Below are positions 1 through 5,503 of a stretch of 5,503 nucleotides of DNA, piece by piece (position 1 is the stretch's first letter; the number at the start of each line of letters is the position of its first letter). The DNA is from Chitinophagaceae bacterium (lineage in GTDB: Bacteria > Bacteroidota > Bacteroidia > Chitinophagales > Chitinophagaceae): assembly GCA_016741945.1 (NCBI GenBank), contig JACVCQ010000200.1, positions 1 to 5,503 of the forward strand. Direction: 5' to 3'. The translations under genes were made by a program, and so were the position numbers. The notes under the pieces were generated by a model that worked only from the letters and a program-made list of their open reading frames with translations, did not search any database and was not told the origin of the DNA.

Positions 1-41
1 TGATTGGATAACTAATATACATCTTAGCAGGTCCTGATCTA

Positions 42-800
42 TTAAGGTAAGATATGATTTTCATAAGCAAAGCTTACCAAATGTGTTAAGCTTTTTACAT
101 CAAAACGTTTGTACAGTGGAATGATTCTTTTTTCAATAGCCGATTGAGAAACGTTGAAAAATTTTGCAATCTCTTTGAGAGAATAGCCTTTGGCTACCAT
201 GGCCAAAGCCTCTCTTTCTTTATTCGAAATAGCATATTTGTAGAACAGTGTTTTATTGAGTTCTTCTTCGAACTCAACTTTATCAGGACCAAATGCAGCA
301 TAACGCATCACTTTTCCAAAAGTTAGATTTCTGTTCACTTGAAAACGACCAATAATGGATTTTAATTTCCCATTCTCATGTTCAAATACACCCACCCTGG
401 CAACAATCGGAACTTCCGAACCATTCTTGTGAAGTTTTTTTGACTCAATCAAGAAGCTATATTTATCTAGATCACTGGAAGTTTTATGAATGAACATAAG
501 TGCTTTATCATTCAATTCATCTACGAAGGGTGCGTAATCAGGTGCCGTCATGCTTACAATTTTCAGCATAGTAATTTCATCATCACGGTATCCGAGCACT
601 TCTTCCCAGCCATGGGCGTAAATCATTCTACCCTTTATAAAAGAGTAAATATAAATGCCTTCCTCTGGAAACTTTGGAATGGTTTCATTGAAATACCGGA
701 ATTCTTCTGAGTGAAGATCCGCAGGGATATCTGTTACAAATGAGCGTGTATACTTACCTAGATCTTTTGGTTCCATGTCTGCAAATGCTTTACGGATCAC
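42..800 (-). CDS. PAS domain + LuxR-type helix-turn-helix transcriptional regulator
   Basis: This 252-residue protein has no membrane segment or signal peptide and should act in the cytosol as a DNA-binding regulator. Residues about 45-155 look like a PAS sensor domain: the stretch HGWEEVLGYRDDEI (63-76) is the typical 'W..vLGY..dEi' PAS signature, and KKLHKNGSEVPIVARVGVF (121-139) resembles the closing PAS strands. Residues about 190-248 form a LuxR/GerE HTH: ISNKEREALAMVAKGYSLKEIA, then NVSQSAIEKRI as the recognition helix. There is no receiver domain or Asp phosphorylation pocket, so control is probably by ligand or protein contact through PAS; the ligand is unknown. The start is GTG at 800, chosen because an AGAGG ribosome site lies 6 bases upstream; the ATG at 776 (residue 9) has none. 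The gene stands alone, and its target genes cannot be told from the sequence. Confidence 0.9.
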   Translation of the reverse strand: MIRKAFADMEPKDLGKYTRSFVTDIPADLHSEEFRYFNETIPKFPEEGIYIYSFIKGRMIYAHGWEEVLGYRDDEITMLKIVSMTAPDYAPFVDELNDKALMFIHKTSSDLDKYSFLIESKKLHKNGSEVPIVARVGVFEHENGKLKSIIGRFQVNRNLTFGKVMRYAAFGPDKVEFEEELNKTLFYKYAISNKEREALAMVAKGYSLKEIAKFFNVSQSAIEKRIIPLYKRFDVKSLTHLVSFAYENHILP

Positions 801-802
801 TT

Positions 803-811
803 CTCACCTCT
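803..811 (-). promoter_or_regulatory. Ribosome binding site that decides the GTG start of the PAS-LuxR gene
   Basis: Read on the minus strand this is AGAGGTGAG, with AGAGG ending 6 bases before the GTG at 800. It is the best Shine-Dalgarno-like site in the window, where most other genes have only weak A-rich leaders. It supports GTG over the downstream ATG at 776. Confidence 0.6.
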
Positions 812-813
812 AC

Positions 814-829
814 CTGCGAATTTTCGCAG
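814..829. promoter_or_regulatory. Perfect 7+2+7 palindrome just upstream of the PAS-LuxR start (possible operator)
   Basis: CTGCGAA (814-820) and TTCGCAG (823-829) are exact inverted copies around a TT centre, making a 16-base palindrome in otherwise AT-rich DNA. It sits 13 bases before the GTG start and directly before the ribosome site. It could be an operator for a dimeric regulator, perhaps the LuxR-type protein itself, or an RNA hairpin in the leader that affects translation. The palindrome is seen; the role is inferred. Confidence 0.45.
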
Positions 830-852
830 TTGACTTGTATAACAGACAACTG
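827..852. promoter_or_regulatory. Spaced inverted repeat CAGTTG-N14-CAACTG in the promoter region
   Basis: CAGTTG at 827-832 and CAACTG at 847-852 are exact inverted copies, with centres 20 bases apart, close to two helical turns. The left arm contains the TTG of the proposed -33 box and the right arm abuts the TA of the proposed -7 box of the rightward promoter, so a dimer bound here would compete with RNA polymerase. Six-base arms can arise by chance in this much DNA, so the site is tentative. Confidence 0.35.
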
Positions 853-860
853 TAATTTTG
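830..860 (+). promoter_or_regulatory. Bacteroidota-type promoter reading rightward into the intergenic region
   Basis: TTG at 830-832, then 20 bases, then TAATTTTG at 853-860, which matches the Bacteroidota -7 consensus TAnnTTTG at every fixed position. The spacing fits the known TTG-N19/20-TAnnTTTG arrangement, so transcription should begin near 864-868. It points away from the PAS-LuxR gene and toward the hairpins and terminator ending at 1149. No minus-strand promoter of equal quality was found for the PAS-LuxR gene; TACAGTTG (minus strand, 847-854) is a 7/8 match without a well-spaced -33 box. Confidence 0.5.
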
Positions 861-992
861 TTATCAAGTAAGAAGGGGCTATTAAACTTTCGACCGTTTA
901 TCAGTTTAAAATTAACACTCATCTGTTAATATACCAAAACTCGAGTCTCTTCTAACTTACTGATAATCAGGCGAAAGCCTTTATCGATATAC

Positions 993-1047
993 CTCGTGGG
1001 ACTGTTACTGATCATATCGGGGGGTAAGATTCGGTAACAGCCCCGGG
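993..1047 (+). other. Long bulged stem-loop with a G-rich loop inside the candidate RNA
   Basis: Bases 1002-1011 pair with 1031-1040 (10 bp including one U-G pair). After a bulged A at 1001, GGG 998-1000 pairs with CCC 1041-1043, and after a bulged T at 997, bases 993-996 pair with 1044-1047. This gives 17 pairs with two one-base bulges and a 19-base loop holding six G in a row (1019-1024). It is the strongest secondary structure in the gap apart from the terminator, and it makes sense only as RNA structure or as a protein-binding hairpin. Confidence 0.55.
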
Positions 1048-1114
1048 TTAAGCAAGTAATCTAATTGGTCCTATGAAACCAAGATCCTGCATTCCGATCA
1101 GCGGAATGTTCAAC

Positions 1115-1149
1115 GATCCGGATAAATCCTATCCGGATCTTCTTTTTTT
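1115..1149 (+). terminator. Rho-independent terminator of a rightward transcript
   Basis: A perfect 10-bp stem (1115-1124 with 1130-1139) closes a 5-base loop AATCC and is followed at once by TTCTTTTTTT (1140-1149). The T run is on the plus strand only; the other side of the hairpin has no A tract, so it does not serve the cyclophilin operon arriving from the right. It must end a transcript starting between about 800 and 1114 on the plus strand, which is the main argument for the small RNA. Confidence 0.88.
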
Positions 1150-1226
1150 GCTTCGAACCTGCATTCAAAAAGAGCTAATCATTTATTTCAATAATCACCT
1201 GCTTCGGGGATCATGGATCTATTGTA
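1150..1226. other. Short spacer between the terminator and the cyclophilin stop; no clear operon terminator
   Basis: This 77-base AT-rich stretch lies downstream of the minus-strand operon. I looked for a GC-rich hairpin followed by a minus-strand T run and found none, so the operon may end by another mechanism or read on leftward, antisense to the candidate RNA. Confidence 0.4.
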
Positions 1227-1970
1227 TTACTTACGCTTTTTTTGATTTAGTAAAAACATTTTCATCCTGATGTCAGCAATAGGTCTATCATTTTTAGTAG
1301 CTGTTGTGGCAATCGAATCCAATACATCAAATCCTGTTACAAGTTCTCCAAAAACGGTATAACCTCCATCCAAGTGTGGTGTTCCACCTTCCGTTGTATA
1401 AAGATTTTTTTGGTAATCATTCAGGTTAAGATTTCGAGCGCGAATGGTGCTGTCTAATTCAGCAATACGCCATACTGGTCTTTGTACAATATAAAACTGA
1501 CAATTGCTGCTGGCTTTTTCAGGATTATCTGTTCTTGCTGCAGCCAGGGCTCCTCTTTTATGAAAAATATGTTGCTCTGTACGAAATTCAGCAGGGATTC
1601 GATCTCCTGGTGCAGATCCACCTCCCAATCTTTTATCAGCGGCAGCATACTTACTTTCCGGATCACCACCCTGTATCATGAATCGATTGATGACACGATG
1701 GAATAATAAACTATCATAAAATCCTGCTTTGACCTTGTTGATGAAATTATCTCTGTGTAAGGGCGTTTCATCATATAATTTCACTACTAAGTTTCCTTTA
1801 TTGGTTATGATGAGTACATGTGTTTGTTTTGGTGAAACATTTATCCAATACTTGGCTGTTTTTACCGCTTTCTTTTCATCCTTATCAAGTTTTCTGAAAT
1901 ATTTCGGCGTAGTGCAAGCGGATATCACCAGTAAACTCAATAGCCATATTTTTTTTGTATACATAGTCAT
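1227..1970 (-). CDS. Cyclophilin-type peptidyl-prolyl cis-trans isomerase, lipoprotein
   Basis: The enzyme interconverts cis and trans X-Pro bonds and helps proteins fold, here in the periplasm or at the envelope. From the ATG at 1970 it has 247 residues: a hydrophobic segment 8-18 and a lipobox ISAC with Cys19 as the probable lipidation site, then a cyclophilin domain from about residue 52. Visible family motifs are FHRV with the catalytic Arg92, FMIQGGD (97-103), GALAAARTDNP (140-150), SNCQFYIV (155-162) and HLDGGYTVFGEL (199-210). His199 stands where eukaryotic cyclophilin A has Trp, as in many bacterial members. A helical insert of some 35 residues (about 164-198, ending TTEGGTPHL) is typical of Bacteroidota forms. 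The reading frame extends up to 2000, but the start at 1970 (or 1964) is preferred because it gives a normal signal peptide and follows the upstream stop by 4 bases. It is the last gene of the operon. Confidence 0.93.
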   Translation of the reverse strand: MTMYTKKIWLLSLLVISACTTPKYFRKLDKDEKKAVKTAKYWINVSPKQTHVLIITNKGNLVVKLYDETPLHRDNFINKVKAGFYDSLLFHRVINRFMIQGGDPESKYAAADKRLGGGSAPGDRIPAEFRTEQHIFHKRGALAAARTDNPEKASSNCQFYIVQRPVWRIAELDSTIRARNLNLNDYQKNLYTTEGGTPHLDGGYTVFGELVTGFDVLDSIATTATKNDRPIADIRMKMFLLNQKKRK

Positions 1971-1974
1971 AAGA

Positions 1975-2628
1975 TTAGGCTTCTCCATTCCACTCAGCAA
2001 AAAATTGTTGCAGATAAGTTTCCATAAAAATATGTCGTTCTTCGGCTATTCTTTTTCCTGTAATGGTATTCATTTTATCTTTTAACAATAGTAGTTTTTC
2101 ATAAAAATGATTGATGGTGGGGGACGTACTTTTTTTGTAAGCTTCTTTGGTCATGTTCAAATCAGGCGGTATAGCAGGATCATAAATTTCACGATTTTTA
2201 TATCCGCCAAAATGAAAAGCCCTTGCAATACCAATTGCCCCTATCGCATCTAGTCTGTCAGCATCTTGTACCACCTGTAATTCTGTAGATAGAAAAGAAA
2301 GCTTTTCGTATCCGGATCGAAATGAGATATTTTCCATGATCTTTATAACATGATCGATGATAGAGGTATCCGTTTTTTGTTTTTCTAAAAAACTTCTCGC
2401 CATCTTAGGACCAATGGTTTCATCTCCATGATAAAACTTTGAATCTGCTATATCATGGAGAAGTGCTGCCAGTTGTACAACCAGCATGTTTACATTTTCT
2501 TGTTGACCAATCTGTTTTGCATTTTTCCAAACGCGCTCAATATGAAACCAATTATGTCCGCTTTCGCTGTCTTTTAGCGTTTTACGTACATATTGTTCCG
2601 TTCTGTGGATCAATTCTTGTTCAGTCAT
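1975..2628 (-). CDS. HD-domain metal-dependent phosphohydrolase (YpgQ/YedJ-like)
   Basis: This 217-residue all-helical cytosolic protein belongs to the HD superfamily. Metal-binding signs are GHNWFHIERVW (24-34, His29 the probable first ligand), ALLHDIAD (55-62, the HD pair His58-Asp59) and QDADRLDAIGAIGIAR (121-136, with Asp122 or Asp124 as the last ligand). The last motif is characteristic of the YpgQ/YedJ branch; B. subtilis YpgQ is reported to be a nucleoside triphosphate pyrophosphohydrolase, so hydrolysis of (d)NTPs or another small phosphate ester is the best guess, but the substrate here is not proven. Length is normal for the family. The ATG at 2628 is preceded by a weak A-rich site (AGAAAAG). 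It starts 23 bases after the SIMPL gene and ends 4 bases before the cyclophilin gene, so the three are probably co-transcribed. Confidence 0.9.
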   Translation of the reverse strand: MTEQELIHRTEQYVRKTLKDSESGHNWFHIERVWKNAKQIGQQENVNMLVVQLAALLHDIADSKFYHGDETIGPKMARSFLEKQKTDTSIIDHVIKIMENISFRSGYEKLSFLSTELQVVQDADRLDAIGAIGIARAFHFGGYKNREIYDPAIPPDLNMTKEAYKKSTSPTINHFYEKLLLLKDKMNTITGKRIAEERHIFMETYLQQFFAEWNGEA

Positions 2629-2651
2629 GAAATACTTTTCTGATGCTTCTT

Positions 2652-3386
2652 TTAGTTTGCAAGATACTCTACTCGTAAAGTAATAGAGGCTGTTTTTTGT
2701 TTGGAGCTGGTATTAAAAGAGCCGCCATAACTGTATTCTTCATTATTGTTTTTACCGGTAATTTGAAAAACACCCATGGTAGCTTTTTTTAGTTTACCAA
2801 TACCTACTCCTGAATTTTTTGCAATGCTTTCAGCACGTTGGCGGGCATCCTGTGATGCTTTAGCAAGTAAGTCAATTTTTAATTCATTTAGTTTACTGTA
2901 ATAATAATTAGGGCGATTAGAGTTAAACTCTATTCCCTTCTGCAGTAATTCTGTTACTTCTCTGGATACCTGTTCAACCAAATTGATATTTTTGGAATCA
3001 ACAGTAACGATCCCTGTTAAAATATAACCTCTAAAAATAGTACCGCGTATACGACCATTATCGTCATAATTGGTTTCATAATTTTTCTCAACATTTACTG
3101 AGCTGAATACGAAGTTAGAATCAGGAACACCTCTTGTTTGTAAATATTTTCTGATCTCAGCTTCATCTGATTTAAGTGCTTGATAAGATTGTTTAAGATC
3201 TACACCGTATCGGGTAAATACACCTTTCCATACAATTTGATCGCTGATGAAATCGGTCTCAGCCAAGCCGGTAACGGATATGGTTTCTGTTGATTGAAAT
3301 TTATATCGGTATGCATTGGCTATTAATAAACAACCCAGTATAAAGCCAATAACAATAATGATGTATTGAATATAGGAACGTATCAT
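2652..3386 (-). CDS. SIMPL-domain (DUF541, YggE-like) protein with an N-terminal membrane anchor
   Basis: From the ATG at 3386 the protein has 244 residues. Residues about 5-25 form one hydrophobic helix, either an uncleaved membrane anchor or a signal peptide, placing the rest outside the cytoplasm. The SIMPL domain follows: it opens with ETISVTGLAE (about 33-42), the usual 'v.V.G.a.' start, and ends with KQKTASITLRVEYLAN. The helix LLAKASQDARQRAESIAKNSGVGIGKL is the conserved 'A..dA..kAe.lA...g..lG.l' segment. Family members such as E. coli YggE are linked to oxidative-stress tolerance and envelope roles, but no biochemical activity is established. The frame opens at 3446, but that start would overlap the upstream gene by 43 bases and put a basic stretch before the helix; 3386 leaves a 17-base gap. 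Confidence 0.88.
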   Translation of the reverse strand: MIRSYIQYIIIVIGFILGCLLIANAYRYKFQSTETISVTGLAETDFISDQIVWKGVFTRYGVDLKQSYQALKSDEAEIRKYLQTRGVPDSNFVFSSVNVEKNYETNYDDNGRIRGTIFRGYILTGIVTVDSKNINLVEQVSREVTELLQKGIEFNSNRPNYYYSKLNELKIDLLAKASQDARQRAESIAKNSGVGIGKLKKATMGVFQITGKNNNEEYSYGGSFNTSSKQKTASITLRVEYLAN

Positions 3387-3403
3387 CTTAGCTTTTTTAT
3401 GAA

Positions 3404-4141
3404 TTATAGTATTTGTTTTTCTACCGTTTCTCTTCTTGACCAGCATTCATCCATCACACCTCCTATTGATGTAAGACCTTTATGTCTCCAATCGCCATTC
3501 ACGAATGTATAGTCAAATAATAAAATTTTCCCAACGCTTGCAGCTCTTTTAGTAAAAAAATGAATGGTTTCGGTATACTTTCCATCCTCTGTTGTGTAGG
3601 TTCCGCCTCCGGTATCAAGAAATTGTTTGGTTACTACATTATAAGCGATCCATTGGAAATGTTTTCCAGATAATACTTTCATGGTTCTCCTAGGGTAAAA
3701 TGGGCTTTTTCTTTTAGCAACCTGATCATTATTAAAACTACCTGTAATGATCCAATCACCTGCCAGCGCCCCTGGTGTGCCATCATCTAAACGTTTCCAG
3801 CTACCGGCAATACCTTCTATTATAAGTTGGTTATTGTTGATCTGGATCTCGGTCATTTTTTGTGTGCCAACAGCGGTTGAATCTAGATTATTCCATTCGA
3901 TAGTAATGGTAAGTTTATTTTGCGCTATACTATATTTTCCTCCATAAGAACTGATAAATTTCTTCTCATTCAGGTTATACGTAGCAACAGCAAAAATGTG
4001 GTCAGTAATAATAAGGGTTGTTTGCTCATAGCCATTGATCTGTTGCCATGCTCCTTTCAAAGACTTTTTTTCAGTAAAAGCGAATATCACCGGAATGATA
4101 GAACCCAATAAGAATGCTATCAATGGGATGTTTTTTTTCAT
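3404..4141 (-). CDS. Secreted protein with two tandem beta-rich (lipocalin-like) repeats, function unknown
   Basis: From the ATG at 4141 the protein has 245 residues: a signal peptide (about 1-22, MKKN then a hydrophobic run ending VIFAF) and two related halves. Half 1 (about 27-118) starts SLKGAWQQ, has HIFAVATYNLNEKKFISSYGGKY and ends GSWKRLD. Half 2 (about 125-238) starts ALAGDWII, has HFQWIAYNVVTKQFLDTGGGTYT and KYTETI, and ends DECWSRRE. The shared pattern 'L.G.W ... H....A.YN...K.F...GG.Y ... W.R' points to an internal duplication. The pattern resembles small Bacteroidota 'membrane or secreted' lipocalin-like or DUF4488-type domains; this link is from memory. No catalytic residues are apparent. 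The frame opens at 4171, but the extra ten residues would spoil the signal peptide. It is the first gene of the four-gene operon. Confidence 0.8.
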   Translation of the reverse strand: MKKNIPLIAFLLGSIIPVIFAFTEKKSLKGAWQQINGYEQTTLIITDHIFAVATYNLNEKKFISSYGGKYSIAQNKLTITIEWNNLDSTAVGTQKMTEIQINNNQLIIEGIAGSWKRLDDGTPGALAGDWIITGSFNNDQVAKRKSPFYPRRTMKVLSGKHFQWIAYNVVTKQFLDTGGGTYTTEDGKYTETIHFFTKRAASVGKILLFDYTFVNGDWRHKGLTSIGGVMDECWSRRETVEKQIL

Positions 4142-4316
4142 GGCTTTAATTGTTGAATAAATATAAAACAATTCTGCAGTGAAATATATGAGGCTTTAAC
4201 GTTATTATGAATTGTCGTGGTTTCAATGACAAGTTTGTAGCATAATCATGAATTGTTATTTGGGTGATGATTATCTCCATTGCTCTTGGTATATTTACAC
4301 CCCAAAAACCATTTAA
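4142..4316. other. Divergent intergenic spacer holding the promoters of the operon and the kinase
   Basis: This 175-base AT-rich spacer separates two divergent genes, so it should contain a promoter for each. Near-matches to the Bacteroidota -7 box are TATATTTA at 4290-4297 on the plus strand, and TATATTTA and TATATTTC on the minus strand in the 4155-4195 area. None has a TTG at the expected 19-21-base spacing, so I do not name a promoter. The 9-mer ATGAATTGT occurs twice in the same direction (4207-4215 and 4248-4256), and its core recurs inverted as ACAATTC at 4168-4174. Confidence 0.4.
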
Positions 4317-5503
4317 ATGGCAGCCCCATTACCTGAAAATGAAATGCAGCGTGTAATCGAATTATCTGAATTCGATCTGGATTATTCCTCCTTACAAGAA
4401 AATTTCAAAGACTTGGCAAAACTAGCTGCCAAAGTAGCTGGTACGAATATTTCATTGGTAAATATGATTGATTCATTCACACAATGGACCGTCAGTAATT
4501 TTGGATTAGATCTGGAACAAATGCCTAGAGAAGATTCTGTTTGTCAATATACTATTGTATCCGATCAATTCTTTGAAGTAAAAGATCTTTCTGCTGATGA
4601 TCGTTTCAAGGATAAATTTTATGTAAAAGATGATCCCAATTTACGCTATTATTTTGGGGTGCCTTTACAAACCAATGACGGACTCCAATTAGGGGCTTTA
4701 TGTGTATTAGATACCATTGGGAAAGAAATTAGTCCCGAGAAAGTAGAAATGTTGAAAATAATTGCAGATGAAATTGTCAACAGGCTAATGGTAATTAAAG
4801 TCATCAATGGATTGAAGAATCGGGTGAAAGAAGTGAAAGAAACACAGAAAAAAGTAGTACATGATATTCGGGGACCACTTTCGGGTATTGTAGGATTGGC
4901 ACAAATTATCAGTGAACAAGGCAATGATAATAAATTAGAAGATGTGTTACAATTGGTATCTATGATACAAAAAGGTGGACACTCTTTATTGGAACTAGCA
5001 GATGAGATATTGACTTCAGAAAAGAAGATAGACAGTCCTTCGCAAGAAGGAAATGGCAATGAATATAACCTGCTCAGCTTTAAAGAAAAACTGGAAAGAT
5101 TGTTTGCGCCACAGGCAGCGAATAAAAAGATTACTCTACAAATTCTCACAGATAGTAAAACAGAAGACATTCCTTTTTCAAAAAATAAATTATTACAGAT
5201 TACGGGTAATCTTATTTCGAATGCGATCAAATTCACGCCATCAAAGGGTGAAGTTACTGTAGCATTATCCATAATTATTACAAGAACCAAACAATTATCA
5301 ATCAAAGTCGTTGATAACGGATCGGGAATGGATCAAGATACAATTCATCAGATACTGTATGGAGAGCAAGAGTCGACTAATGGTACTTCCGGAGAAAAAG
5401 GATATGGCTTTGGTCTAATGCTGGTTAAACATCTGATTATTAAACTAAATGGTGCTTTGACTATTGAATCGGAACCAGATAAGGGAACTACATTTAGGGT
5501 TTT
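4317..5503 (+). CDS. GAF-domain sensor histidine kinase, 3' end beyond the window
   Basis: The 395 full codons in the window encode a soluble two-component kinase with no membrane helix. A GAF domain spans about residues 20-160: SVCQYTI (with Cys76), DRFKDKF, YYFGVPL (111-117) and GALCVLD (126-132) are standard GAF signatures. A helical linker leads to the dimerisation and phosphoacceptor domain with VVHDIRGPLSGIVGLAQII, His182 being the phosphorylated residue. The ATPase domain shows the N box GNLISNAIKFTP (Asn298, Asn302), the G1 box VVDNGSGM (Asp333), the G2 box GEKGYGFGLMLVKHLI (359-374) and the start of the final KGTTFRV. It therefore senses a cytosolic cue through GAF and passes phosphate to a response regulator not seen here. 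The ATG at 4317 directly follows an in-frame TAA, so no longer start exists; the ATG at 4344 is the only near alternative. All kinase motifs are intact and only the extreme C-terminus is missing, unless a further domain follows. Confidence 0.93.
   Translation, partial: MAAPLPENEMQRVIELSEFDLDYSSLQENFKDLAKLAAKVAGTNISLVNMIDSFTQWTVSNFGLDLEQMPREDSVCQYTIVSDQFFEVKDLSADDRFKDKFYVKDDPNLRYYFGVPLQTNDGLQLGALCVLDTIGKEISPEKVEMLKIIADEIVNRLMVIKVINGLKNRVKEVKETQKKVVHDIRGPLSGIVGLAQIISEQGNDNKLEDVLQLVSMIQKGGHSLLELADEILTSEKKIDSPSQEGNGNEYNLLSFKEKLERLFAPQAANKKITLQILTDSKTEDIPFSKNKLLQITGNLISNAIKFTPSKGEVTVALSIIITRTKQLSIKVVDNGSGMDQDTIHQILYGEQESTNGTSGEKGYGFGLMLVKHLIIKLNGALTIESEPDKGTTFRV

Larger units (their letters stand above)
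866..1149 (+). ncRNA. Candidate structured small RNA of unknown class, about 284 nt
   Basis: Neither strand has a convincing protein gene here, but the plus strand runs from a good promoter (830-860) through a series of potential hairpins to an intrinsic terminator (1115-1149). The helices, left to right, are: 911-917 with 924-930 (7 bp); 969-972 with 977-980 closed by a GAAA tetraloop; a long bulged stem 993-1011 with 1031-1047; 1065-1069 with 1078-1082; 1090-1096 with 1102-1108 (7 bp); and the terminator stem. The nearest plus-strand gene begins at 4317, so this is not an obvious leader of anything. I do not see the RNase P, SRP or tmRNA signature sequences. A 6S-type RNA (for example the 6S-Flavo class known in Bacteroidota) is conceivable, but I cannot confirm it by eye. 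The exact 5' end is a guess from the promoter. Confidence 0.5.

Noticed and set aside
1..41. Possible terminator after the PAS-LuxR gene
   Set aside because: The short palindrome CAGGTCCTG at 28-36 has a stem too small and no minus-strand T run after it; the window ends before anything more can be judged.
1150..1166. TTCGAACC-like sequence that resembles a tRNA T-loop, as for an integration site
   Set aside because: On the minus strand GGTTCGAAGC is not followed by a pairing T stem or an acceptor arm with CCA, and no anticodon or D arm lies nearby. There is no integrase or repeat partner in the window.
1086..1166. Direct repeat CCTGCATTC at 1086-1094 and 1158-1166
   Set aside because: One 9-base repeat in a few hundred bases is readily expected by chance, and the two copies have different structural contexts (hairpin arm versus unstructured spacer).
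1073..1270. A 65-codon plus-strand open frame starting ATGAAACCAAGA
   Set aside because: It runs straight through two hairpins and the intrinsic terminator and then into the antisense of the cyclophilin 3' end; the peptide has no recognisable domain and there is no good ribosome site. The RNA structure explains the region better.
4253..4297. Kinase promoter made of TTG (4253-4255 or 4260-4262) and TATATTTA (4290-4297)
   Set aside because: The gaps of 34 and 27 bases are too long for the Bacteroidota TTG-N19/20-TAnnTTTG arrangement, and the last G of the -7 box is missing.
4649..5305. A long minus-strand open frame (218 codons) opposite the kinase
   Set aside because: It is the mirror of the plus-strand GAF histidine kinase, whose frame shows every expected motif. 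The minus-strand peptide is Ser/Cys/Phe-rich low-complexity sequence without a domain.

Overview
The window looks like chromosomal DNA of a Bacteroidota species, probably from the Chitinophagaceae/Sphingobacteriia side. The grounds are the low G+C, Ala/Lys/Asn-rich proteins, weak Shine-Dalgarno signals, one good Bacteroidota-type promoter (TTG-N20-TAnnTTTG), and protein types common there: a PAS-LuxR regulator, a cyclophilin lipoprotein with the Bacteroidota-style insert, a SIMPL protein and a soluble GAF histidine kinase. This placement is inferred from the protein and promoter style and was not searched.

Layout. (1) 42-800, minus: a cytosolic PAS + LuxR-type HTH regulator with a GTG start and a clear ribosome binding site. 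(2) 801-1226: a 426-base gap without a convincing protein gene, but not empty. Next to the regulator start lie a 7+2+7 palindrome and a second dyad that coincides with a rightward promoter. From there a series of potential RNA hairpins runs rightward and ends in a very clear rho-independent terminator at 1115-1149. No protein gene on the plus strand explains that terminator, so I call an unassigned small structured RNA at about 866-1149. This is the most interesting part of the window. (3) 1227-4141, minus: four tightly spaced genes that look like one operon, in transcription order a secreted protein with an internal duplication, a membrane-anchored SIMPL-domain protein, an HD-domain (YpgQ/YedJ-type) phosphohydrolase and a cyclophilin-type peptidyl-prolyl isomerase lipoprotein. 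(4) 4142-4316: a 175-base divergent spacer, AT-rich, with short repeats but no firm promoter. (5) 4317-5503, plus: a GAF-HisKA-HATPase sensor kinase cut by the window end.

How they fit together. Three of the four operon products carry export or membrane signals, so the operon is best read as cell-envelope maintenance with a nucleotide or phosphate housekeeping hydrolase included; that link is inference. The PAS-LuxR regulator and the GAF kinase are both signalling proteins at the two ends, but nothing in the sequence ties them to each other or to the operon. I saw no mobile element, CRISPR array, tRNA or rRNA, and no multi-gene novel system; the candidate novelty is the intergenic RNA and the dyads around its promoter.
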